A DNA stretch of 64,000 nt from Pyrrhosoma nymphula (GCA_963573305.1 OY754329.1:131923422-131987421), one strand, 5' to 3'. Positions 43,445 to 54,850 are shown, numbered from the stretch's first letter. Numbers and translations: made by a program. Notes: generated by a model not told the origin, from the letters alone.

Positions 43445-44243
43445 TAATACACAAAAATCATTGTCTTTCATTTATTTTGTGCATGTAAATGTATCTGCTT
43501 TGTATATCTGTGCCTACTTAGAAAGAAAAAGAGGCATTGCAACGCATGCCGGGCATAGCCAGTTACACATAAAAATCTCTGCTAAAAGTGGTGACAATGG
43601 TGAACCCATTGCTAGGCCATGTGGGTTGCTGTTTAATTCTAAGGATAAATTAGATGTTTGATAAAAGTGGTGTATACTTGTTGAGTTGTAAAGGTTCCCA
43701 TTGTTTAGCGGTCTATGCTGGTCAAACAGGACGCGCCATCTGTACCCAGGTAAAAGAACACCATAATTGTATAATAAAATTTAATGCAAGTTCCCGGTTT
43801 GCTAAGCACTTGATAGAAGAAGACCACCAAAGTGACTTTATTCCATAAGTCCTTCACTCTCAATGCAAGGGGCACAAGCTGGGCTATCTTGAAAATCTAG
43901 AAATTATTTTGCATTCCAAAAACAAAAATGTATGTGTTGAATGAAATGCTCTCTGCCCACTCTCCTTGCCTGACCTTACCTTCCCCACCCCCTCCATGAT
44001 TCAATTCGTTAACAATGCTCAACCCCCCCTCCCCCTCCCTCCTGTGTTTCAGACCAGTCATTCACTCTCCTCCTGTTGGCTCCTTCCTCATCCTATTCTT
44101 CCCCTCCCCCTACACCCTCACTCTGTATATAAGGGGCTCGTGGTGAACCATTGTCACCTTGATAATGACTGTTCTACTCGAAACCCTGGGTTGGAAGAAA
44201 TTAAACTTTTTGTGGAATATTACAACGTGAAATTATTTCTAAA
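43445..44243 (+). mobile_element. Penelope-like element, 3' portion with GIY-YIG and tail
   Basis: Contains the end of a Penelope-like ORF and a non-coding tail that is repeated inverted at 40596-40914. The tail has a TATATAAGGGGCTCGTGGTG block and then ACCTTGATAATGACTG...CGAAACCCTGGG, a hammerhead-like arrangement. Reverse transcriptase is absent, so the copy is 5'-truncated. Confidence 0.75.
43560..43943 (+). pseudogene. Penelope-like GIY-YIG endonuclease remnant
   Basis: Encodes KISAKSGDNGEPIARPCG, DKLDVFDKSGVYLLSC, then VYAGQTGRAICTQVKEH and SSRFAKHLIEEDH. GVY and YAG correspond to the GIY and YIG halves of the nuclease signature, and the following GQTGR and EH match the Penelope version, which nicks target DNA. 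Between the linker and GVY the frame continues with a +1 adjustment at about 43650, and a TAA at 43846 precedes the last block (LGYLENLEIILHSKNKNVCVE, ending TGA). So the copy is broken. Confidence 0.7.
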
Positions 44244-46384
44244 TAGTTGGTGTGGTTCCTCCAAGTTAAGCCTGAAAATCTTGTACATATATAAAGTGTT
44301 CTAATTTGGAACAACTATTTTTCAAATTCATATTTCCCTAGCCCTCTGAACAATGTCTTGGATATAAAGGATAGGTATGTACTAATAACTCACCCAGCTG
44401 CTCAATTCCCTTCCCTCTGTGAGCTATTCAGGTTTAGTAGAGAAAGGATAGATTCCAAAGCAGGTCTTTGTGGTAAAGAAGTACCATGGTAAGCAGCTCT
44501 ACTCATAGAAATCGTGACCAAAAAGATAATAGCCATACCTTTTAAAGAGTACACAGATGTAGGCCCTATGAAATTACCTAGTGTGTTCCCTAAGATGGCA
44601 ATCTATTAAAAAATGATGGAAAATCTCCATGCTGTGTGTGAACAATGGTCATAATAGGTGTCGTGCATTAGTTGTTATTTGTTATCTTGTTCCCATATCG
44701 CATTATCTGCTGCTGCGAGTTTCAGCACTCTCTTGTTTTTACGTCATCTTTTGGGCACCCCACTTCCAGTTGACGCCAGTTGACATTAAACATTCCGGGA
44801 TGTCAGACGCATCCCTGGCACGTGTTTGAGTGTATCTTTAAGTCTAGTTAATACAGTCAAGTTAAAGATAAGTGCTTACCTACTTATTTCTTCCACAATA
44901 ATAGGTAGGTTTAATTATATTTTGTAATTATTGTTTGAACTTCTGTGGGTGTTGAGGGATGTTGAATATTTTTTCCTCTTCTTTTTTTTCTTCTATTTAT
45001 TTATTGAACATGGAACTTTCTTTTAGGAAAAATTAAATTTGGACATTACTCAAAAAGACATTGATTTCAATGTTTACCTGATTCATTTGCAGTGATACAG
45101 TAACACATCCAAAGAGTAAATTGGTGTTAGCTTTAAAAAATTTTCAGTTTCTTTTAAAATTCAGCATAACTATTTTTTGCATTTTTTATGTAAGGAGGTA
45201 GAAAGTTGTAGAGTCATTCATTAGTGTAAAGTCACAGATTCATTGCATGATGATAAGGTCCTTTATCACAAGTGCAGTCCTTCTTTGGATAGCATACACA
45301 TTTTCTTTATTTCTTGTGTTGTAATAGTGTGAATTAGAGCACAGCAAGCTTGAGCTTGAATACCTAAGACCACTTATCACATATCGAAAATTCTCTTTCT
45401 ATGGATATTAGGGCAATGACTTTGGAAACGGATGAATGTCTCCTGGTATGATACTGCGAGCTTCCCTAGTAAAATAGACCATTTTGAGCCTGCCAAGCAT
45501 GACCATACTCACATTTTTACCTAGGCTTGAAATCTTGACAGCTATCGGGAGACTTGCCATTGCCGTGGATGATGGGAAACCAAAATGTATACTTACGAAA
45601 GATGTGAACAGCAAGAGAGGGATGTGAGCTGTGAGGTGGATGTATCTGAAGATGTTGTCAGTCTATAAAATACTCTCTTGAATGTGGTTGTATCCATCAG
45701 CTCATCCCCATTTAAGGCATTTACATGAAGTAAAAAGTCAGTAGGTACTATATATGTCGTAGTAAAATAAACAGCAGAAGTAATGTATGGGACAATTTTG
45801 TTTCAGTACCTATGTGACACCAGCAGTACCTATCTAATTAAATGCACACTCATTAATGAAGTAGTTTTGTGTACCTACCATGTGTAATTATATGATAAAA
45901 TTCATGTTTAGTACTTCAGTATTACAACACCACAAGTGTTGGGAAAATAAGTGAACCCTTGGAAGCCTTAGAGGGATGATATCATAGATGGTATGGAAGT
46001 AGGTACTAGTTTTTTGTTCCCGAATGAGTATCTTCCAGGAGAACATCAATGATTTTAGAATTTTAAATGGTAATTTATGTGGAGTAACTAACTCAATAAC
46101 AAGTATAAATCAAGATCAATAGAGCTAGATCAAGTATAAAGTCAGATGGAACCTGTATTGTTTTAACAGAAAATTAAATTCCTCAAATAAGGAAGTGAAG
46201 TAATCTTATCTTAATTTTAATTATTTATCTATACATATTACCTATTCTCCGGTCTTTTTATGTTGAAGTTAATGCTATGAATGTATAAATATTTTTAATA
46301 TACCTACCTCTAATGCTTTCGGATGTAAAATAACAATTTTGGTAATAAAATAATTGTGACTCCATTTTTTTCACTGCCATTTTC
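44244..46384. other. Intergenic, no confirmed gene
   Basis: AT-rich. On the minus strand an ATG near 45563 begins MASLPIAVKISSL and reaches donors CTAG|GTAAAA and AAAT|GTGAGT; this might be a 5' exon of the CFAP68-like gene (the first donor has the matching phase 1) but nothing proves it. No repeat was identified. Confidence 0.35.
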
Positions 46385-47030
46385 TTAACCCGGGAGTGGT
46401 CGTTAAGCTACCTATCACGTGAGCGGTCGCGTGTGAGACTTTTTCTCACACTCTAATTTATCATTGATTATCTATCATAGAGCGTTTATCTGCAATATAG
46501 TACACTATATTTAGATATAATTTATTTCTCTAAATGTTCATTTGAAACAATGATTTCCAAAGATACACAATTACTGATACAATTACGTAATCATTGCTTA
46601 TTTTACTGGCGATGATATCTTTGGGTATAAATGAAGAAAATTACCATTCTCATGAAGAAATATTTATTCTTATTATATTAATTCTTATGACTCATGAATT
46701 TGCATTAAAATATCTGCTCTCCACAAAATTAATTAACTTTGCTCGCATGATGCGAGAGTGTAATGCAACTGACAAGTGTGATACAAAAACAATAATGTTA
46801 GTGGTCGCGCGATGAGAAAAAGTCTCACACTTTGTAGCCGCCTGTATCAGACATATCATTACACAGTTGTGGACGCTTCATTTACACTTTTTGAGACGGT
46901 CGGTCAATAGGAGGAGATAAAAAGTCAGCTAGAAGGATAGGAAACTTATTCTAACTCATGATTATAAAGTGTACACAAGTTTAAACTTGGTGTGAAAGAA
47001 AATCTCACTGCGCGACCAATGGCAGGTTAA
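46385..47030. mobile_element. piggyBac-like non-autonomous element, TTAA-flanked
   Basis: TTAA at 46385-46388 and 47027-47030. The inner ends TTAACCCGGGAGTGGTCG and, inverted, CGACCAATGGCAGGTTAA correspond at most positions. Inside, GCGGTCGCGTGTGAGACTTT is inverted by AAAAGTCTCACAC near 46830, and GTGGTCGCGCG recurs. No transposase; the interior is AT-rich. The TTAA duplication is characteristic of piggyBac. Confidence 0.7.
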
Positions 47031-47089
47031 AAGAGTGGAAATTCTTCTCTAATCTCAGACTGTTTGAGCAAGTAATGTACTCTAAGATA

Positions 47090-47285
47090 GGTGCAGTGAT
47101 GATGACCGCGGAGGACTTGCCTCCCCCGCTGCTGGGCACGACACCCGCCCTAGTGGGAGGCGTCCCATAGTTGCCAGGAATCAATTCTCTGTGAATGACT
47201 TTCATATTCTAGGAAGTGATAGTTGAGAGGTATTCCCACGCCACTCAACAGTATTTTTAACATGACACCATCACGGAACAGTGAT
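47090..47285 (-). mobile_element. RTE 5' fragment
   Basis: Minus strand encodes IPGNYGTPPTRAGVVPSSGG, then GKSSAVIIT, matching the leader of the RTE copy at 31209 (SAGNYGTRPRGPVFVPGSGG). The flanking block with ACGCCACTCAACAGT and CATGACACCATCAC parallels 31255-31310. Confidence 0.6.
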
Positions 47286-48636
47286 GATACGCATTAAAAA
47301 AGGCCAAACTAATTAGGTCATGCATTCATAATAATAGTTTTCTGCATTTAAAATCATCTCATCAATTAGTTCATCAGGGTGAAGTTGTTATCTCCCTATA
47401 CTGCTGCGATAAAGACTATATACAACCCGCAGCACAACTGTGGCCAAACTAGGCTCAGATTGAAAAATTATGAGCAATGTTCTTTATTGTTTAAAGCATA
47501 AAAAAGCTTTTGATATGTGAGTAAATTTTTTTGCTTACAAAATTTTCTTTATCATTTATTCCAAGTTTTTCACACTGTTTTGGCATGATATATATGTGAG
47601 AATTCATCAGGAAAACAAGATTCTGAACATGCCAAGGGCGGTCCCAGGGTGGGGGGGGGGGGGGGGGGGGTCAAGGGGTTCATGACCCCCCCAAAATCTT
47701 CCTGAACGATTGAAAATTAATAAATAATTTAGTATTAAATATGTTGAGTTTTCTTAGACTGCTAATTAATTAACCTATAATATTCTTGAATGAATATACC
47801 CCCTCCTCCTTGGCATTGGCCTCTACACTAAATTTAAAAACTTGGAACCCATGATGATGAAGCTGGGATGATGATTCCAAGGCTGGGACCACCCTTACAA
47901 AAGGCTGGCAGCAGCTAACAAAAGCTACTTTGAGCAGGCCAATGAAGAATAAACAGTTGTCCTAGAAAAATAGGTAAATTTAAGAATATATAAAACAATA
48001 ATACAACAAAAACTAATATACATTACTGAGGTGTGGACATTGCCACAGAACTTGGAAAAAAAGTTAATTTCCTAGAAGATTGGTGCTAAGATTCGGTCTT
48101 CGGTCCAGCTTATGAATGTGGATTCTGGAGAATGAAAAAGAGTAGAGAGATACCAGATGATAAGCCAGATATGTATGGTACAATAACAAAGTGTGTCTAC
48201 TAGTGCAGGGGCAACCTGTAGGCGGTACCTACTCTAACCCGTGGGATTCTACGGGGGTTGTAAGGGTAATGGGAGTAATAGGTTGCAATTTTTGGCACCC
48301 GAGCATCATTTAGGATGCACGGATCCCATCACAAACCCTGGAATTTAATGACTCAGGACATGGGAAGACAAACACAATTAATTGGAGTGTCTCTTTGCAC
48401 GCCACTTTGCTGGAAGCCAGAGCCTCTTTGATCGACGGAAGGTGGTGACTTAATCCAGGTGCTCTCCCTACCCAAGAGCAACAAGTCACTTGTACTCCAT
48501 CCATGGTCAAGCCACATAAAGGCAGAAGTTGACGGATGGAGAGTGCGTGACTCATCAGCCTCCAACCGAGTGCTATGCACTTCAAACTTCACCAAAAAGC
48601 CAGTGAACTCCCCTTTACTAGGGATATGTATGATAG
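47286..48636. other. Intergenic, G-run and repeat-like sequence
   Basis: A G homopolymer at about 47651-47670, next to AGGGCGGTCCCAGGG, looks like a G-run MITE end. The stretch 48310-48600 is open on several frames but shows no recognised domain; it may be another repeat. Confidence 0.4.
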
Positions 48637-48907
48637 CCAGGGCATAACCAGGGAAAACTCTTGGGGGGGTGGGGGGTGATTATAGTATTTGTGCCCCACC
48701 CCTTGGGGACTCTTACTAGTGATGATCGCCTCAAGTGTTCCGAGGAAAACATACATTCAATAAGGACTTTACCTATAACAGGTCAAAACCGATTACATGC
48801 GCTTGATTCATTTATCAAACTTTGTATGTAGGATATTAAAATTGAGCTTTATCTCCATCGTTGGGGGGGATCGCCCCTATCGCCCTCCGCCCTGGTTACG
48901 CCCTTGG
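48637..48907 (+). mobile_element. G-run MITE with GGGCRTAACCAGGG ends
   Basis: The left end CCAGGGCATAACCAGGG is inverted at the right end as CCCTGGTTACGCCCTTGG. TGATA occurs on both outer sides, a possible short duplication. G-rich and C-rich runs lie just inside the ends. The internal sequence matches the inverted copy at 7750-8025. No coding capacity. Confidence 0.7.
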
Positions 48908-48923
48908 TGATAAATAAATTTAA

Positions 48924-49023
48924 AATAAGGGAGAGAATTGGAACTCTGGCGGTAGCAGGACTCCTCCTCCAAGACCTCCACACTCCATGTGCCACGCTGT
49001 GTGTTCCAATTCTCTCCCTTATT
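48924..49023. repeat. 100-bp hairpin with 21-bp perfect arms
   Basis: AATAAGGGAGAGAATTGGAA(C) at 48924-48944 is exactly inverted at 49003-49023, with a 58-base loop. It sits directly beside the 48637 MITE and could be a solo foldback end or an old inverted duplication. A transcript through it would fold strongly. Confidence 0.8.
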
Positions 49024-49136
49024 CCCAAGCTATTCAAATATGAATTAGTTGGGCAACTTACATTAATTCTGAGGGTATGTACTCTTGTTTACCCCTCTTT
49101 AATCTTTATTCTTTTCACTACATTTGATTTGAAATT

Positions 49137-49330
49137 TTAACACTTTCAGGACCGCCCTGAATATGGATACCTATCCCCAGGGGCCAAAAAAAAAAGAAAA
49201 ATTTAATACCGCATTTAAACACACTTCTTTAACACACTTCAGGACCAGCGGACGCACACGCTGCGTCCGCGGGTCCTGGCGGGCGCGCGCCAGGACGCAG
49301 CATATGCGTCCTCGGTCCTGAACGTGTTAA
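49137..49330. mobile_element. piggyBac-like MITE with a second internal left end
   Basis: TTAA at 49137-49140 and 49327-49330. The ends TTAACACTTTCAGGACCG and CGGTCCTGAACGTGTTAA are inverted copies. A further TTAACACACTTCAGGACC at 49229 would give a 102-bp inner element using the same right end. That inner part is a GC-rich imperfect palindrome around GGCGGGCGCGCGCC. Confidence 0.7.
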
Positions 49331-49379
49331 TACATATAGTAAATTAACTTTTTATTTTCATGAGACTTTATACAATTGC

Positions 49380-50145
49380 AATTTTGATTTTAATTGTGCA
49401 TATTTTTGATTTTACGTGGATAGATGCCACATGAGGCTATCGCGTTCTCTTCTTTCATTCGTCGTCTTCTTCTCCTTTCTTTCTCAGGCCCTGCTCTTCT
49501 CCTTTTTCTGAGGTCGTCATTATTATTTTGGGACTGCTTCTTCTTTCTTAGGCTCTTGTCTTCTCCTTTCGCCAAGGTCTTCCTTTATCGCTTAATTCAT
49601 TTCTTTTCCTTCGATTTCCTCTGTCCTTTTTGTTACCACTGTGGTCAGTGGTCCTCTTGGGATGTAATGCAGAGTCTCTCCAGTTCTTTGAACCTCCCAT
49701 TTTTCAGGCAGAAGGTTATTAGATACTTACAGGTTTCGGATCTGACTTCCAATTCTAAACTCAGTTTAGTTCACCATGTTTCAAAACGGATGCACCTCTC
49801 AATGCGATGCCTAAAGGAATCTTCTTCATCACATTCATTGCATTTTCCATCCTGGCTTTTTCCAAACTTATTAATATATTTTTTGCATTCTTCGTGGCCA
49901 GATATTACTTGAGCCACAGCTTTTGTATGCTTAACCTTTACTTTCGTCCTTTCCAGAATGCTTGGGAAGATTTCAAAGGTGTGCCATCCTTTGGTAGAGG
50001 CTTTCCACTCTTCATCCCATTTCAATTCCGTAATTTCCCTTATTTTCTTTTTGAAGATGCTGATCCTAGGGCATTCATCGGTGGTGAGCCCTTGGTGATA
50101 GTGATTATCAAAAGTAGAATGGATGCTTGGGGATGTATGGGTCAT
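49380..50145 (-). pseudogene. R1-like LINE, C-terminal ORF2 fragment
   Basis: Minus-strand 50145-49771 encodes WDEEWKASTKGWHTFEIFPS, then VAQVISGHEECKKYINKFGK and GKCNECDEEDSFRHRIERC. This order (W...GW...P, then TGH-type, then C..C...EDS..H....C) is the C-terminal zinc-knuckle region of R1/TRAS-like ORF2 proteins. Stops interrupt the following region, which ends in an Arg/Lys-rich tail (49575-49390). No RT remains. Confidence 0.55.
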
Positions 50146-52050
50146 GTTTTAAAAGGGGAAAATGGATGATTGCTGAAACAAATATAGGATGCTGGATTGA
50201 AATACTGAGGATTTGAGGATGCCCAAGACTTAAGTGAAAGATCAATATGAGGAAAGATCTTCGGAGACAACCCTGGAGAGGAGTTTTTGGCATATTCTTA
50301 TGGGAGTAGGAGGAAATTTAGAATATTTTGGCCAAGATCTTTTTAAATACATCGAGAATTGCAGGTACAATCTCTTCTTATTGTTAAACGTGATGTAATG
50401 CAGTGGTACCCACATAAGGTAAGGCCTATTAAAAATAATTTTGAATAGAGGGGAGGAAGCCCAGGGTATCTGGAAATTATGGGGAGGGGAGAAGGATGAG
50501 AAATATAGTATATGAAGTGGAGGATGTATCATTCAGCCTTGGGGCATGTGCACCACTGATGTAACATAAATTCTAATTGGCACTCATTTATAAGCTCTTC
50601 GGCTCATTAAGTGTAAATATAGCAATCTGTAAAAGTTTTATGGAAGTATATAAAGCAGTGAATCACTGGTAATCATTTCGTTTTGTCGTAATTGTATTAT
50701 CCCTCAGTCACCCGGTCTAGTTTGATTCAAATCACCGGCATTTTCTTCAACGTCCCCGTAGTTGCCCTGATCTTTTACAGATGTCACGTCGCGCTCCCAG
50801 TCATGGTTTGACTATTCGAATACGAGATGGCTCTGCCTTCTTCATTTTTAAACCGTGAAGTCACCAGTCTCAACCACTCCATTGTGAAGTCCCGCACGTT
50901 TTCTCTTTTTTTCGATCCCATGCGCGCTTGGTTGATGCTTTGCGGCCGGGATCGATCACCATTTACTCCCCTCCCACCAAGTGTTCACTTCTCTCACTTC
51001 ACCACCGTAACTCCATTTGCGTGACGTCAGAATAGCACGCTCATATATTGCGCTTGATTGCCATTGCGCTCCTTCCGTGTGTCGTCACAAAAGTTGGTAC
51101 ATATAGAACGATATTCCCCGACGTAGCCAGCCTTCTTTAAATGCTTCCAATCCTGAGTTGCATATGATCGAGACTCAGACGAAAATTGCGAAGAAAGTGC
51201 CGGCGTGCGTCATGACGCTATCGTTGATTGGCTGGAAATACTACATGCACTCGTATAATCTTTGATGCACTCTTAAAATCATTGAGAGGCACACGTTAAT
51301 CCTAATAAGCAGTGAAATGAAGTTTTAACTCTCCAAAACACTCCGCCGTTTTGCAACTGAGTAAAAAGAATTTTATTTTTGTGCCCTAATGCATTACAAT
51401 AATTATGTTATATGAATAGTTTAGGATTCCCATTTTATTTCCCACTGATAAATCCTATTCAAGCGTTTACAAAATCTTACCTCCCATCATGGTGCCAATA
51501 ATTCCAATTTTTCCCCCCTCTTCTACGCTTTAAAGCATGAGCAGTCAGCACTGTTCTCCGTAAGTATGTCCTCCATCCTTTATTTCTACCTCCTTCGAAT
51601 TTATCCCATTCACCTCACTTCCTCCTCCGCTGCATCTATAGAGGGTTCCACATAGTTGAGTATAACCTATTCAATCTTAAGGAGAACGCTGTGGCCAAAT
51701 TTACGTTTTCTTTATGCTAAACTCTAGCCCTAGGAGCCGGTTTATCAATATTGGGGTAAAGTTCCCGGTAGCCAACCGCAGGATAGATGTATCCATGTAC
51801 AGCGCATTTCAACCGCTGGGTAGTTGCCCGACAGAAAGATGTGGTTGCTACAGGTGACGTGTACGCGAACGTCAATTTTAAACCAAACGCTGTGATTGGC
51901 CACCGCACACACTGAACAAAAGTGTACCTATATTCGCAAGAGTCGACTCATAGGTTCACGCGTAGAATTTAATTGTGTACAGTGGTGTGTATTTTGGTGC
52001 TATTGACAAGGGAGCTAACTGTTGTGAGCTGTTCTACATTTCTTTTTTAT
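50146..52050. other. Intergenic, upstream of the Myb/SANT-like gene
   Basis: No gene recognised. 50700-51300 is slightly GC-richer than its surroundings, with scattered CpG. The stretch just before 52051 should hold the promoter of the Myb/SANT-like gene. Confidence 0.4.
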
Positions 52051-52489
52051 ATGGAGCTCAATACTGATTCGAAAACGAAAGTTAGAGGAATCAATTTCAC
52101 CTCTAGTGAAAAAGATTTGCTCCTGAAATTGGCCCTTGAAAGAAAGGACATCCTGGAAAGCAAGCGGACGAACGCTGTAACATTGAAGGAGAAAGATGAA
52201 GCGTGGACGTCCATTGCCCAAGAATATTGTTCATCGGCCCATGGATCGGTAAGCCGATGCTTGTATTTTCTTCCCACAACGTTTTTACTCTTGATATGCT
52301 AGCTATTATCTATACGTGCAGTAAAAATTTAGTATGTGTCATCACTTGTGATATTTCATCTTTATACAGCCAAGGGATGCCAAGTGTCTAAGGAGAAAAT
52401 ACGACTTGCGGAAAAAGCAGATAAGGAAGGAGCAGGCGATCCAAAGAAAGGCGATATCTATTTGGAAGTGGAGGAGGGCCACCATTTAA
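52051..52489 (+). CDS. Myb/SANT-like DNA-binding protein, frame problem in exon 2
   Basis: Exon 1, 52051-52248, starts MELNTDSKTKVRGINFTSSE and ends at a GT donor in phase 0. Exon 2 starts after TTTATACAG at 52370 with PRDAKCLRRKYDLRKKQIRK. Together they form the helices of a Myb/SANT-like domain of the zeste/MSANTD type (F/W-x-S/T-x-x-E...L, WTSIAQEYCSS, then LRRKYDLRKKQ). This frame stops at 52489 (105 aa). In frame +1 the exon reads SGGGPPFNAKFLNPLEEELM, typical of what follows the domain in this family, and runs to a donor C|GTAAGT at about 52584. So a 1-base shift near 52440-52470 has probably broken the gene, or there is a sequence error. Downstream exons were not found. Genes of this type are often Harbinger-transposon-derived regulators. 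Confidence 0.55.
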
Positions 52490-52589
52490 CGCAAAGTTTC
52501 TGAATCCATTGGAGGAGGAGCTGATGGCAGCCATGTCCTTGTCGGTATTTCGTCTTCCGGCAGCTTTCGACTATGAAACGTTACGTAAG

Positions 52590-54193
52590 TCGTTATTTGA
52601 AGTACCTAGTTGAAATAAAAAAATAGAGATCTGGTGCAAAAATCGTAAAATATACTGTTAAGCTTTTAACTTGCAATAGGTTCGCGAGTCTGATTCTTCA
52701 TTTATCAAGCATAATGTACTTCTTTAATGAAAAAAGGCGTATTGTTATGCTCGAAGGTACATGACTCTGACTAACATATTCACATTTTTATATTCATCCT
52801 CAACCCATAGTGCATGATGAATAAATTAAAAGTATAGGTGAGCTTGATTTGATCCATAGGTCTTGTTTTAAAGTTTCTGTACAGTGCTTAGTAAATTAGT
52901 AGAGTGTTCTGCAAAAATAACGCAAATATGTAAAATCTGCAAAAGCTGCAAATATAATTTAGTTCTCAGAAAGGAGGACGATTCCTGTTTGGCATCTAAA
53001 TGTGCGGGCATTTTATAGCATGGTTTTCATAGTCATATTAATTGAAGTTGGGTTAAATATGAATTTGGGTCTCGTCTGGTAAAATCACTAGGTATCGTAA
53101 CGTATGAGATTTAGAAATTCCATTAAGAAAGAAGGAAATATATACATCCACTGTAATTACCTTTCTTATATTTCTGCATATAGCGGAATGTCCCGACTGA
53201 TTGACTGACTGACTTATTCACTCACTTATATACGCTCAGCCCATACAACTGGTGCGAGAAATGTGAAACTTTGAGTATATATGTCCATCAAGGTGTAGAG
53301 ACGCACCGACAAGAGAAAGGGTGACCACAAAAAAACAATTTTATGTTTTTTTACCCCATTATTTTTAACTTTAACTGCCATTATAAAAGCATTTAATTCG
53401 GCGCAGATGTTTCTTCTCAAGCTTTTTAAATTACTTGCACCCAATGTATTAGATGGAAATTAACGTCATTTGACAGCTTAAAGAATGTAGCATTTTATTC
53501 TGTCATTAAATTTTCTTATGCATAGTTTTTGCCTAAAAATTACGTTTCCAGCTCCAAAATCATCCTTTTTTTTCTCAACCATGGACTTTTACGTGACAAC
53601 CAGGCGTGAATAACCATTTAAAGGCGTTTTCATATCTATCAATGGATGTTCACGCCTGTGGTGTTTAAAGGTAAGGTCAAACGATTAATTGGAGACCTGC
53701 AGCAAGAATGTCAGTGCGTTTATTTTAACCCTAACCTCTTCATGCGTGGTAGAGTTTGAGAACGACCAGCCTCATGTTTTCACTAACATTAAAATCGTGT
53801 TAAATGTTTTTATGTTCGACAGAACGATTAACACAACAAGGCGATAAGTACAATTCAGTGATGAATGGATTGAGGAATATTGTTCATACACAATACTTTT
53901 AGGGACGTTTAAGACTTATTTGTAATGTAAGATTTTAACAAAGACAATGCGGTATTTACTATTGGTCATAAATGATATTTGCTGAAAATGACGAGACGAT
54001 TAATGAAATATGAGAAAGTATATTCCTCCAAATAGATGCCGCAATGCGAGATAATAATACTATTTTGGTGGCTTCAGAATAATTTAAATTTCACTCGATG
54101 ACAATTAATTGATTGAGGCCAGAAGTGTCATCCATACTGGGGACTTAGGCTGATGTGAAAATTTATTACATTGCGTCAAGGTCACATTCGCCC
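52590..54193. other. Non-coding, possible intron of the Myb/SANT-like gene
   Basis: AT-rich. No exon or complete repeat identified. Confidence 0.4.
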
Positions 54194-54489
54194 AATCTAG
54201 CTAGGCCTGTGCGATTATTCAGTTAATCGAATCGCCGATTCAATTATTTTTGCAATTGATCGATTGTTTCAGCACATCGATGTCGATTGCGGTAATTGAC
54301 TCGATTGTCAATTTTTTCTAGTGTCGATTGTTGTTCAATTGTCAATTGTTATTCAATTCACAATTATTGTCCGGTAATAGATTAATTGACGATTGTTGAT
54401 GGTGGTGACAGCCTCCACCTACCCGTCCATGCAGAAGTTAGCAAAAAGATCTAGCAAGCTATCCCGGAAACTAGCACTGCGTCCGAGAG

Positions 54490-54592
54490 GTTGTTCAGTC
54501 TCGGTGGGAACATTGTCATCGACACACGCCAGTGCCTGTCGGATGAACGCGCTGAGGATCTCATCTGCCTGTCTTCAAATAGCGATCTAATC
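54490..54592 (+). pseudogene. hAT transposase C-terminal (dimerisation) fragment
   Basis: From about 54482 one frame reads SERLFSLGGNIVIDTRQCLS, then DERAEDLICLSSNSDLI. This is the conserved hAT C-terminal region (SERLFS-GG----R--LS---ED---L). The upstream part lies in another frame (YPSMQKLAKR at about 54420), so there is a frameshift, and only this end of the gene survives. Confidence 0.8.
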
Positions 54593-54707
54593 CTTTAATT
54601 AATTAATAAAAACTAACTGAATTATTTTGTTGTTTTTAAAATTAGTTCTAAGTTCTATCATTCTTCTCATTGCCAAAGAAAAGCCTTTGAAAAGCACGAT
54701 CCAATTG

Positions 54708-54850
54708 AGTCCTGTCAATTAATTGGTTGATGTCAATTAATTGGTTGATGTCAATTAATTGGTTGATGTCAATTAATTGAGCAATGTCAATTAATTGACA
54801 CCCATTTCGATGTCAATTAATTGGCATTGGTCAATTAATTGAATAACTTC
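54708..54850. repeat. 18-bp satellite TCAATTAATTGGTTGATG
   Basis: Three near-identical 18-bp units are followed by three or four diverged units, each built on the self-complementary core TCAATTAATTGA. Units are adjacent with no spacers, so this is a satellite and not a CRISPR array. Confidence 0.85.

Noticed and set aside
49424..49912. 162-codon plus-strand ORF
   Set aside because: It is antisense to the R1-like fragment and its Arg/Lys-rich tail; the composition is a shadow of the minus strand.
54708..54850. Possible CRISPR-like array
   Set aside because: The units are contiguous with no spacers and lie inside a hAT transposon in a eukaryotic genome.
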